Part shown: positions 22,396 to 32,688 of the stretch, piece after piece
Layout: each line of letters begins with the position of its first letter
How positions within the stretch are numbered: the first letter of the stretch is position 1
Source: Adiantum capillus-veneris
Taxonomy: Eukaryota; Streptophyta; Polypodiopsida; Polypodiales; Pteridaceae
Reading direction: 5' to 3'
NCBI GenBank assembly: GCA_014529385.2
Contig: CM043944.1
Coordinates: 73,277,884-73,329,883, forward strand
DNA: 52,000 nucleotides
The notes under the pieces: model-generated
Databases searched by the model: none
The model's input: the letters and a program-made list of their open reading frames with translations, nothing else
Told to the model about the DNA's origin: nothing
Made by a program: the position numbers and the translations under genes

Positions 22396-22796
22396 GGGGA
22401 TGTTAGTGGCAAAAATTGTCAACTTGTGGGGAGTAAGGGTGTAAAGCCAGGAGTGCAGGGAAAGAATAACGTCCTTGACAAGGGCTTGCCAATATAAAAA
22501 TATGGGTGTGCACTGTGCAGTGCATCAAGATTCCATCAAGGGCCAAGAAGCTCACGAGTCACAAAGCAAATCCTATGTGTGGAAACGTGGTGTAACGATT
22601 GGGATGGCACATGTCTAAAACAAAAAGACATCAAGGGGCGCGCCTTACAAATGAATAGCATACCCAAAAGGGCCCCCAAAAAAAAAAATAAGAGGAGGAA
22701 GTTACAATGGCCTTGTCTCCAGCTCTGCCTACCAAATGCACACACATTAAGTCAACATGCCCTCCATTACACTTTGTAATGCAAGTTTTCCGAAGC
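22396..22796. other. Upstream region of VQ gene
   Basis: About 400 bp without a recognised feature before the TATA-like motif. An A-run at 22678-22689 is the only oddity. Confidence 0.4.
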
Positions 22797-22805
22797 CTTA
22801 TAAAC
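22797..22805 (+). promoter_or_regulatory. TATA-like box of VQ gene
   Basis: CTTATAAAC lies about 400 bp before the VQ start codon. With initiation some 30 bp downstream this gives a ~370-base 5' UTR containing the microsatellite at 22859-22917. This is inferred from the motif alone. Confidence 0.45.
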
Positions 22806-22858
22806 ATGGGTCCTGCAAGAGGAGCTCATTAGGCCCTCTTTCTTTGAGCGCCTAATTT

Positions 22859-22917
22859 GTGTGTGTGTGTGTGTGTGTGTGTGTGAGAGTGAGTGAGTGA
22901 GAGAGAGAGAGAGAGAG
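22859..22917. repeat. (GT)n(GA)n microsatellite in presumed 5' UTR
   Basis: About 13 GT units, then 'gagtgagtgagtga', then (GA)n. Likely length-variable and, if the TATA call is right, transcribed. Confidence 0.9.
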
Positions 22918-23197
22918 CAACATTGTGACCCTTTTCGAACGGATTTGTGTCGCTAGGCAGTGTAGTTTCACCGCCACCCAAAGGCATTGGCACACTCCTC
23001 GACTCCTATCAAGGTAAGACAAGGCATTCATTCATTTTGCAACGTTGCTCGCAAAATCATCATTAACGAACGGAATGGCCGATTAGCCTTCACCTTAACA
23101 TTCTAATCAGTCCCCAAAACAAGCCAAGTGTTCCATTTCCAATTCACTGAGCACTGCCTTTTGATTAACCCTCTTCTAATCATCTCCCATTCCAACA

Positions 23198-23890
23198 ATG
23201 AGTGTACAAACCCATCGCAGCCGTCCGCATGTCCGACCGCCCCCTCTCATCCGCATCATCCACGTCAACCCCCCTCGCATCGTCCACATCGACGCCATGA
23301 ATTTCAGATCCACCGTACAAAGCTTGACAGGGTGGACCAATCAGCTTTCGGACACATCAGCGGAGTCACCCTCATCATCATCATCCTCCTGCTGTTCGAG
23401 TCCTGCTGCTTACAATCAAATGGTTGATTCTGCGGCTAAACGAGCCGTCGCTCAAAATCAGAAGCCTTACTACGCTAATGCAACCTGCATTAATACTCAT
23501 GAAATACAATCATTAACTTTAATTAAATCGGTACCTAATCACTCTTCGCCTCCTCCATCACCCACGGCTCTCGAAGCTTTCCCAAGCTTGGCGATGGAGA
23601 GCACCCAACTGCATTACACGCAGCAATCTTCACCTTCCTCACTCACACCACCTACATCTCCTTGCCAAAAACCTACTTCTTCTAATTATGCTACTGAGGA
23701 TGATAAGAGCATAGAGGATGATCACAATCATAAGGGCGATGAGGACCTATTCCTGTGCATGATGATGGAGTTGGGCGATATACAGGAAAGTGATCAAAGG
23801 GAGCCTATAATGCCCTTGAACTTTTTTGATGACACTGATGATGATGATGATCTTCTGCAAATGAGGCTTCTTTGGAGCCTACAAGAGTGA
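23198..23890 (+). CDS. VQ motif-containing protein
   Basis: 230 codons in one exon, ATG in context acaATGa. The plant-specific VQ motif FxxxVQxLTG is present as FRSTVQSLTG at residues 36-45. It is preceded by the usual basic/Pro segment (PPRIVHIDAMN, which normally reads like PPKI-H-D-NFR). The middle is Ser/Pro-rich low complexity (SSSSSCCSS near 60-68; SSPPPSP). The C-terminus is acidic (DDTDDDDDLLQMRLLWSLQE). Family knowledge: VQ proteins are small, usually intronless nuclear cofactors that bind WRKY transcription factors through this motif in stress and development. The exact subgroup and partner cannot be told. Base composition and codon use differ clearly from the surrounding repeats. 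It is bounded downstream by a foldback element about 130 bp past the stop, so its 3' UTR may include that element. Confidence 0.9.
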   Translation: MSVQTHRSRPHVRPPPLIRIIHVNPPRIVHIDAMNFRSTVQSLTGWTNQLSDTSAESPSSSSSSCCSSPAAYNQMVDSAAKRAVAQNQKPYYANATCINTHEIQSLTLIKSVPNHSSPPPSPTALEAFPSLAMESTQLHYTQQSSPSSLTPPTSPCQKPTSSNYATEDDKSIEDDHNHKGDEDLFLCMMMELGDIQESDQREPIMPLNFFDDTDDDDDLLQMRLLWSLQE

Positions 23891-24018
23891 CGCATCGAGG
23901 GTGCACCGACACGATCGACCATCGGCATGCTCGAAATTGTGGGGTCATGGGGATGTTTACACCATCTTCTTCATTCAATTTGTGATGCTCATGAGGAATG
24001 TTTCACATAGCACTACAT

Positions 24019-24287
24019 TCACAAGAAGTTTTGGACAAATTCTCACAATAATTCCCACATTGTGACTTACCTCAATGTCATGAGCTTCTGTGAGGGAGGC
24101 ATTGCATACCTAGCTAGGTACCATTGGGGGCAGGGGACCGCCGGCCCGGCGGGGGGGGGGGGGCGGGGGTCCCCTGTCCCCAATCGTAACTAGCTAGGTA
24201 TGTGGTGCCTCTCGAGCAGAAGCTCATGACATTATGCATTGTATGAAAAACACTGAAAAAGACTCTGTTTTCTAAATCTTCTTGTGA
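24019..24287. mobile_element. GC-rich foldback element, copy 2 (inverted relative to copy 1)
   Basis: 269 bp with the same ends TCACAAGAAG...CTTCTTGTGA. Its left flank segment ('ggacaaattctcacaataat') is the complement of copy 1's right segment, and its right segment ('gaaaaagactctgttttcta') the complement of copy 1's left. Core arms about 24097-24140 and 24169-24215 around a G-run of about 14. It lies 130 bp beyond the VQ stop codon. Confidence 0.8.
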
Positions 24288-25998
24288 TTGCATTCATGTG
24301 GTGGTCATAATTGGGGATGTTGTTCCAAAGTGCACTAGCTAGGGATGGGATGCCTTATTTATGCAGGGCTCTTGCCACTTAAAACTAGATGGCCCTTTGC
24401 CTCAACATGATCCATGGCTCAAGCAAATCCTCATTATTTGCTTTGTACATTTAAGTAGCCTGTACATCACTACTCTAACCATAGCTTTCTACTATTCTTG
24501 AAAGCTCTTCAACATGTACACCTTCACAATAAAACATGTATCTCATCATTCAACTCTATTCCTTCAAGAGCATTGCACATTCTTGTAAAGGGTAAAGTCC
24601 AATGCTCCATTTGCATCAGAGACTAAACGCCCACTAATGGCACAATTCTCAGCAAATCACAACATGACAGATAAGAAAGATTCTAAGAATATTTCAAATA
24701 TCTTGTCTTTGAATTGGGGGTGGATCCATCTCTAACTTGCGGGTCAAAATTTTTTGTCTCTAAATTGGCTCCTTCACCCTTTGCATAGTCTTTGTTTACT
24801 TGATAGGGCACTATTCCTCTAACAAGATGGGACAAATTAGTGAAAATTGTATTCTTTTGTTATTCCAGTCTTTATGCCCTCCATGAATTTATTCACTTAG
24901 ATGTTCACTTTGATGAAATTCTCAGCAATGCTTACACACATGCTTTCTAAGATTCCAATGAGTGTTTAATATCTCGTTCGCCAATTAAAAATATTTTTTC
25001 CAAAAGTTAAACTTCAAGCAAGCCAGAAAGGGTAGCCATCGCTAATACTAGACCTATAAACCAAACGTATTTATGTCCCCGGACACTTTTATGTCCTCTT
25101 AAGTAAGCAAATCTCTAGAAATCTTCCAAGAGATGCACACAGGTCTTTAAAGTGTTTAATATTCACAAAGTTGGCTTATGAGTTGAAAAGACTCAGATAT
25201 GTTTTTGGACTATGGATTCCACCTCTACTTCTTGTTTTTTTGGGGGCAATATACTACCCCAAAACCCATATTTGTAAGGTCTAACGTGCTTTATAGTTAG
25301 CTTTGGTAGTTTTTCTTTATGTTTCCATGCTTCTACAGAATATGGAATTCTCATATTCTAAGCTACGGTCTATTTATGAAAAATTGCTTACACTTATTGA
25401 TCAACAAAATTTGCACTTAGGTACTAATGTTTGAATAATTTGCCTACAATTCTTATTGGGCCTATCGATTGAATATGTTATAACTATCCTTCATTGAATT
25501 TTGTGGCATTTAATACCTCATAAAGCTAATAACATAACTTTGGAATAATTTTTTTATTTCACCAAAATATCACGCCTCTTCTCCCAAAAAATGTAATTGT
25601 AGCACATGGGTTCAAAACAAAGGGTTTTTAACTCATGAAACTTTTAAAAAATTAAAAGAATTGCATTTACAGAAAGCATTTTAGTTGCATTTTCCTTAAA
25701 AGAAGGTGTGTTTCATTACCTCAAAGAATGTAAATATAGGAATTTTTTTTAAACCCTTTGAATGGACGTGTTATAAGTGATTCTTTGTAAATGATCCCTC
25801 TAAATCGAGACTCATTTTGAGTCACAACTATGTCCTCTTTAATATATATATGTACTTTCATTTGGTGAATTATCTAGCTTTATAGCTTAGATCAACATCC
25901 CCTTGTACATTTTTGAATTTGCAACATCTATACTATATATAACTAGGCTTAAAATTTTCAAGGAAGGAGAGGGTATCCACCTTGTCACACATTGGTTG
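24288..25998. other. AT-rich intergenic DNA, unassigned
   Basis: About 1.7 kb with many stops in all frames and no recognised gene, RNA or repeat until 25930. From there 'ctatatataactaggcttaa' begins a block that recurs at about 41010. Confidence 0.5.
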
Positions 25999-26156
25999 AC
26001 TTCAAAGAAAACCTTCTTTTTTTTTTTTTGCAAAACTCACAATTGTGAGTGGATAGTATTAAGAACATCAAAAATATACACCAACCTCGAGCTCAGACCT
26101 AGCCTTGAGGGTCAAAGGATTACAAATGACAGAAAAACCACAACTACTCCTAGGCT

Positions 26157-27309
26157 TTACTTATTACAAGATGTTATCATGACCTGTATTGTTCCAGACC
26201 AGTCCTCTGAGGCTTGTTTGCCTCCGATCCTGTGGATCGTCACTTTGCTCTCTTGTATGATTTCACAAAAGCTTGCCATAGCCAGATCCCCCTCAAACAC
26301 GCGGCGGTTCCTTGCTTGCCAAATATGGTGAAAGAAGTAGTACCTTATTATTTGAGTGCAGACAAGAAGAGCAGGACTTCCCAACCTGTTATTACTACCA
26401 AAGAACAGATCAGTATTGAAGAACTTAATTTGCCATGTCCTTTGAATCCACTTGCATATTTTCCTATCCATGCCACTGATTGCCTGGCATCCCATGAAAA
26501 GGTGGGCTAGGTCTTCACTAGCTATTCTGCATCCCGAGCAACGATCGGACCCGATTCCTCTTTCTTGTATCTTTACGCCCGTTCGGCAGAGCACCCCACA
26601 TCACTTTCCACAGAAATACCTTCATATATTGAGGCCACCTTGGCTTCCAGATATTCTCCATGAGTACCTCCCACTGTTTTTCCATCCAGTGCATATTCCA
26701 TAATTCGTTGAGGGGGTTACACCAATTAGCCTCGTGCATTAATGCATGGTAAATGCCTTTAGAATGTGGTTTCCAAAAGAGGCTACTCCCGGGCCATCTC
26801 CAAGCATCCCATTCAAAGTTGGATTCACAAATTGGCATCACCACCTTATCAAGCTCTTTCATCACCCTGTAGGCTAGTAATATCTCAAAGCCATTCAGTT
26901 TAAATTGGATGGCTAAAGAGTCTGCAGTTTTCCAGCACTTCTTGTTGCCATCCTAGAATTGCTCTAATCGCACGAGCCCCTTATTATTCACATTCCTAGC
27001 CATTTCTATCCAATAGGGGCTTTGCAGCGGCCACAATATTTTAGAGAGCCAAGGGGACCAGTGCAATATGGAGTTCTTAAAGTATCTGGTTGCTTCCCCC
27101 CATTCCAAAACCTCAGCTGCTCTTTTGCACTTCCTCATTAGCTCCCCTGAGAGTCCACCAGATCTAAAATAAGACCACTTCGGGGTGAGAAGTTTTTCGT
27201 GCATCACAACCCCCTTCCACTTTCCCCCTTTTGATCCCAGTTTTACTGCATCAAGCATTTCCTTGGTCATGATAGCCCAAGCTTGATCCTGTTTAGCCAA
27301 TGAGACCAT
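26157..27309 (-). pseudogene. LINE-A C-terminal region (connection and zf-RVT)
   Basis: Three broken frames (27309-26953, 26865-26518, 26594-26157). They include WSPWLSKILWPLQSPYW, IWKPRWPQYMKVFLWKVMWG and a zf-RVT-like cysteine cluster (CSGCRIASEDLAHLFMGC). The same three blocks appear in LINE-B and the first of the latter two at 41170-41290. Confidence 0.8.
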
Positions 27310-27597
27310 AAATTTGGCACACAGGGCCTCAGCATGGGTTACAGGGCTAATAATGCCAAGCCCTCCTTGGTCTATCGGGCGAGCAACTACCTCCCATCTA
27401 GCCCACTGCCATGGCCGGGATGTTTTTGTGTTGTTCTTTCAAAGAAACCTTTTCACTTGTTTTAAAAATTCTTTCCAGTTACACTTAGCCATCTTGAGCA
27501 CGGGGCTGAGGAAAGCAATAAACGGGATCCTAAAAGCATTAATCACTCTAATTCGGCTTTGAAAGGGGAGGAGAACAAACTCCCATCTTCTCATTTT

Positions 27598-28200
27598 TTA
27601 GCTTATTTTTTCAAGGACCCATTGAAATCTTTGCCAGTGGGTTACGTCCACCCCTATGGGGGCTCCCAGGTGTCTGAATACACTCCCTTGGGAGATAATC
27701 TCTCCTGTCCAGACTGCAGGGTCAAAAGAGTCGTTCTCCGACAGGGAGATAAGCCTTGACTTCTCTATATTGCACTTGGAACCAGAGGCCACCGCAAATG
27801 TTTGCACAATCTCCAGAGCTCTTCTGACAACTTGAGGGCACGCCTTCAAGAATAGGAGTGAATCATCTGCGAACATTTTGGCCAGTAGCTGGTCGTTGCC
27901 CGATAATTCCAGGCCTTGAATCTCTCCCCGTGCAGCACTGGCTTCGAGCATCGTAATGAGAGGATGCGACCCGATGGCAAAAATCAAGGGGGCCAGGGGA
28001 CATCCTTGCTTTATAGACCTTTTAACCTCAAAAGATCCCATAATTCTGTCATTAAACAGGAGCTCTGATTGGCTGCCCACGCCTAGTGTGCGTATGAGGC
28101 GACAAAGGCGAGGCCCAAAGCCTAGAGCTCCCATGACTTCTTCTATATAGGACCATTCTATTCTATCATAGGCTTTGTCGAGGTCCAGCTGTTGCAGCAA
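27598..28200 (-). pseudogene. LINE-A reverse transcriptase core
   Basis: An open 200-codon stretch. RT motif A is present as LDLDKAYDRIEW (catalytic Asp at 7), motif B as SIKQGCPLAPLIF at 62-74, and motif C as FADDSLLFLK at 110-119, where the family has [YF]ADD. Followed by the usual GLKCNIEKS-type and HLG-P-G block (RHLGAPIG). The frame ends about 400 codons short of a complete ORF2, and the next piece is in another frame. Confidence 0.85.
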
Positions 28201-28377
28201 GATGCACTCTTGCTTAGAGAAGGATGCATACTCTATTCCCTACCATTGCTGCCAAGATATTGTCATATATAGATCTCCCTTTAATGAATCCGTGTTGATG
28301 GGGAGAGATGATCCGACTCAGGAGTGGGGCAAGTCTAAGAGCTACCGCCTTGGCAATAATTTTGTATGCTATTGACA

Positions 28378-28899
28378 TCATTGTAATGGGATGCCAATGT
28401 TTAAGTTGAGAGCAATGGATCTGTTTGGGGATGGGCTTAATAAGCCCACAACTTGATTGGCCATCTGTGTAACTGGGCCCTTGAGATCATCCCAAAATTC
28501 CTTGAAGAATTCAGCCGTTAGTCCATCCCAACCGGGGGACTTTTCATTGCAAATAGCTTTTAGTGCCGCTGAGCATTCCTCCTCAGAGAAGGCCTTTTCC
28601 ATGTGGTTGGCTTCCTCCTGGGGAACCTTCTTTTCAACACTCCCAAGTAAAGACGCTCGGGCTTCTTCCACTTCCTAAGATTGGGTCTCTGGTTGGTCGA
28701 TAATTTGGCTGAGATAATTGAGAATAAGTCCAGCCATCTCATCTTGGTTTTGAATTGTATTCCCATTCTCATCATCGAGCACTTGCACGCGGCCTCGACT
28801 CTTCCTCACTTTCAAAGCCCTAAAAAAATGTGCTTGGTTAGAAGGCTCTGGTTGAAGAAAAGTTTCCCTACAGATCAATCTTGCCTTCTTGATTTCCTC
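28378..28899 (-). pseudogene. LINE-A reverse transcriptase N-terminal part
   Basis: Two overlapping broken frames. Recognisable features are the pre-RT linker (HFFRALKVRKSRGRVQVLDD) and the RT block SPGWDGLTAEFFKEFWDDLK. Typical of plant L1-type ORF2. Frameshifted near 28673. Confidence 0.75.
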
Positions 28900-29027
28900 T
28901 AGCTGTTCGTTGGCCAGGTGAGATTACTTCAAAGAAAACCTTACAGAACATCTAATCTAAAATGCTAAAGTGAAGGGTAAGAAGATTGAGAATGTAAAAT
29001 TGAAGGGTAAGATTGTAAGAAACGAAA

Positions 29028-30556
29028 TGAAATCAACTCGGTTATGCTTTCTTATATAAATTTTAATGTTCCGTTTCTTAAGCTGGCCAAAAGCAACTCG
29101 AAAGAGTTCTTGAAACCAATGAAGAAATTTCTATGGAAGAACAACACTAAAGAATCAACACCCTTGCAATGGGCTAAATGGGAGATAGTTGCGAGACCTA
29201 TGGAGCAAGGCGGTCTCGGGATTCTTAACCCTAGCACCTATGCAGAGGTCCAGTGTGCCAAGTTTGTGGTGGCACGCGCAAAGCAAGATCGGGCTTGGGC
29301 TATTATGGCTAAGGATATGATGGATGTGCTCGCAAGGTGGCCAGTGGAAAGGGCTCGAGGTGCACAACAAGCAACTTGCTCCTCGATGGGCTATCCTGAA
29401 ACTTGGGGGGATAACATGTGAGCTCGCTCGCAAATGCAACAAAGCAACTGAATCCTTCGAATGGAGAGAGATGTCAAGGTATTTTCACAACTCTATAACT
29501 CACTGGTCCCCTTGGCTCTCTAAGGCTGGAAGCATCCTTCTGACCCCTTTTTGGAGGGAAGTAGCAAAAATATTAATAGCAAAGACATTAGGCATATAGA
29601 ACAACTTTGGAATCACAACAGTAATGGCTGGAAAGGAACGGACCAGCTGGCCCTCCAATTTAACCTCAGTGGGATCGAAAGATTACTGCTCAGCAAAGCC
29701 CTAGAACAGCTTAGCAGGTGGTGTTTGCCGAACTGTGAGTCCAAATTTGAGTGGAAAGTGTGCAGTGGCTCAGAAACAGACATTTTATTAAACCACAAAC
29801 TAAGGAAGCGTACCTCTGCCTTATGTTTTTGAATAATTGGTTCTCCCCACAAAACAAGCAATGGGGCAAGCACTGGCCGGAGTCAAGGTGGGAGATAGTC
29901 GCACAGAACATTTGGCACCCAAAGTGGCCGCATGGAATGAAGGTTTTCCTAATGGAAGGTGTTATGGGGAGCCCTACCAACTAGGGTAAAGATCTACATC
30001 AGGGGGATTGGTCCGTATAGATGCTTGCAATGTAGAACAACTTCTGAAGACCTCCCCACCTTTTTAAGGAATGCACGGTAATATGTAACCTTCCAAGAAA
30101 GATTTGCAAATGGGTCCAAAAAACTTGGAAAATAGGATTTTTCAAGAATGATCTCTTCTTAGGAGGGAAGGTGTTTAAGAGCCATGCTCTGCTCATCGCA
30201 ACTCAAATTGTGAGATTTTGCTACTTTAAACATGTGTGGAAGGAAAGGAACTATCGGATCTTTGAGAATACCATGGAGGTTGCTAATTTCATGGAGATAA
30301 TCCAACAAAGCAAGGGGATTATCATCAACATTCGGAAACACATGGACTCTAATGAGTGAAACATGGCCCTTGATGATTGCCCTGAATGGGTAATGATGAG
30401 GACCTATCCATTATCGTCGGGGTGGCTCTCCCTGTCAACCGATGTATCATTGATCAGTTGAAGATGTCATGGCTCGTGGCAAGCATGACAGGAATCTGTA
30501 ATTCTATGAGTTTACAAATATAATCTACTCACCATTGTGAGTTTTGGGGGGGAAAA
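29028..30556 (+). mobile_element. LINE-B, 5'-truncated non-LTR retrotransposon
   Basis: Flanked by an 18-bp duplication AGATTGTAAGAAA[C/T]GAAA at 29010-29027 and 30557-30574. It encodes only the part after the RT catalytic centre: FLKPMKKFLWKNNTKESTPL, WSPWLSKAGSILLTPFW, IWHPKWPHGMKVFL and FKHVWKERNYRIFENTM, in at least four frames. The 3' UTR ends 'ctcaccattgtgagttttgg' plus a G/A tail. Its final 168 bases are included in the 3.86-kb tandem duplication that starts at 30389. Confidence 0.88.
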
Positions 30557-30666
30557 AGATTGTAAGAAATGAAAATCCTTTTGGAAATGGAAAGTCAAAA
30601 GACTTTTTGCTCTCGAGTTGTGAGATGCTACTCTAGAGTTGCGAGAAAGAGACTCTTGAGTTGCGG

Positions 30667-32273
30667 TGTCATAAAATCTAATATCTAGCTAACCCAAATG
30701 ATTTTCTCATATTAAATTGATCACTTAATGTGGGAGAATAAACGGGAACAAGTGTTAAGATATAGGTATGTGCTTATAGATCTATCTCAACACGGGGCCA
30801 ATGGTAAAGGGGCCCAAAAGGGAGATGGTCTATCAAAGAGCAAGGCTAACCAATGGAGCATAAGACCTTAGGGTTAGCTTCATTGAAGACCTCCAATAAA
30901 TGTGTGTAAAAGTCCTTTGACCTTAAGTAAGCTAGGGCTGAGCTTGAGGTGGGAACCCGGCCCAAGCTCGAGGTGCTTGTCATGCTTGAGGTGTTTTTCA
31001 TGCTTGAGGTGCTTGATTAAGATGCTTGAGGTGCTTGACTGGCTCCATGCTTGAGGTGCTTGACTTGCTGCATGATTAAAGTACTTGAGGTGCCTTGAGA
31101 AGCTTGCCTGAGATGCTTGTGGGAACACCCCCTAGTTCAAGTGCTTTGTCATGCTTGGTGAGTAAGGTGCTTGATCACCTAAAAGTCAAAAGCATTCCTA
31201 CAAGAGGGGGGGCGAGCCCTTTTCCTAGGGGCTAGAGAGAGAACACCCACTCACACACACAAGGGAAGCCCAACTTGAAGAGGCAGCAAGGACACATGTC
31301 AGGCCCCTACCCATGTTACCTTCATGTGTTGCTTGAAGCCTATTGGCTAGGCTTCAAAGGGGTCCAATGATAAATTACATGAATTATCTAATTGTTTTAG
31401 CATTTATCAAGTCCTCTCTCTCAAAGGGGAAAGGGGGACACTTGTCCCAAGGCTACCCATGTTGCTTGTAATGGCTCTTGCTTGTGATTGGCTAGGCTTG
31501 GAGGGGTCCAATGAGCTTCAGGCATGAGCTACAAGGGGGGGTCGACCCAAGCAAGCTAGGGGGGCGCCTAGGGGGTATACTCACCCATACACACTCACAA
31601 GCACTCTCATTGTGTGATATGCAAAGTGCAAGAGCTCCCTCTCCAAGCAAGTAGAGGTTGAGAGCCTACACCAACACTCTTGGCTATGGAGTGCAAATCC
31701 AACCAAGAGCCATGCTTCAATGCTTAAGCTTGCCATATCCTTCTTCTTCATTACTATGCTATTATGTATGCTAGCAACAAGAGTATGATAAGTGAGGAAC
31801 TAATTCTTTCTCCTACGAAATGTTTCTTCTTCCTCTTCCCTACCCTCATTCCCTGCTAGCTCTCTCCACCTTCGAAGGTGTTTGAGGTCTTGGGACTGAG
31901 GCTTGGGATAGTTAAAGCTTTCTTCAAGTTTATGTTATGTTTGTGGTGCATGAAGCCTTCCATCTTCATGGCATCACCTAGGTCACAAGGAACACAAAGA
32001 CTGTATTGTAACAAGTCTCTCTTTATGGGAGAAATCATAATACAAATGCCTATTGGAGGGGGGACCGGCTCCACATAAATCCGGTCCTCAATTGTTGTCA
32101 TGTTCTCTAAACTCTCTCTCTTGCAAAAGTATTGTCTATGCCAAGTTAACTAATTGCTATGATTATGTTGCTATCTTCAATTATGTCTACCCGCTATGCT
32201 CACAAAATCATTTCTTGAAAGTACTCTCATTAAATTCCGCTATTCTAAAATTGAATAGGCAAATTCCATTACA
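30667..32273 (+). repeat. Gypsy LTR, unit 1
   Basis: 1,607 bp, TGTCATAAAATC... to ...CCATTACA, followed by one base and the PBS. It contains a 'cttgaggtgcttg' minisatellite (about 30965-31115). No partner LTR downstream. Confidence 0.88.
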
Positions 32274-32274
32274 T

Positions 32275-32286
32275 TGGTATCAGAGC
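32275..32286 (+). other. Primer binding site, unit 1
   Basis: TGGTATCAGAGC, a perfect complement of plant initiator-Met tRNA, one base after the LTR. Confidence 0.93.
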
Positions 32287-32440
32287 ATTTGGTTTCTCTT
32301 TTCTTGCTTAAGAAGAGAGGTCCTTAAGTAGCCTATAAATGGTTGATGTTGTTAATTATAATAGAGTAAGTGGAACTGGGATCTAATACCGGTTTTGTTA
32401 AGCCCACTATGTGGGGGATGGTGCACACCTCGGGAGCTTT

Positions 32441-32506
32441 GGACTTAATAATGGAGTCTTTTTAGACTTGCCTACGGCTTTACCATTATTGAGCCATAAG
32501 AAGTCC
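32441..32506 (+). other. Inverted repeat in gypsy leader
   Basis: Arms ggactt-aataatgg (32441-32454) and ccattatt...aagtcc (32483-32490, 32501-32506) could fold the RNA leader into a stem with one bulge. It is present in unit 2 and in the minus-strand copy too. A packaging or translation role is only a guess. Confidence 0.5.
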
Positions 32507-32688
32507 GAAAGGAGCTAGCCCTTGGCAACTCTGCTATGTTAGACCTACTCCTCTACTCTCTATAATTAACCACTTTGAGCCGTGGGTGTAGATACTTAAG
32601 AGCCGATTTTCAAAGGCTAAGAGGAGTGGCAACTAAGGTTTTGAATTGCCAAAGCATACACTAAGTACATACATAAAATTTTGTTAAC

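Larger units (their letters stand above)
26016..28925 (-). mobile_element. LINE-A, 5'-truncated non-LTR retrotransposon
   Basis: Flanked by a perfect 17-bp target-site duplication ACTTCAAAGAAAACCTT at 25999-26015 and 28926-28942. The poly(A) tail appears as a T-run at 26017-26029 next to the 3' UTR end 'caaaactcacaattgtgag'. On the minus strand the order is an upstream linker, reverse transcriptase, a connecting region and a C-terminal zinc-finger (zf-RVT) segment. The frames are broken by several indels, so it is dead. The endonuclease end is missing, as expected for 5' truncation. Confidence 0.9.
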
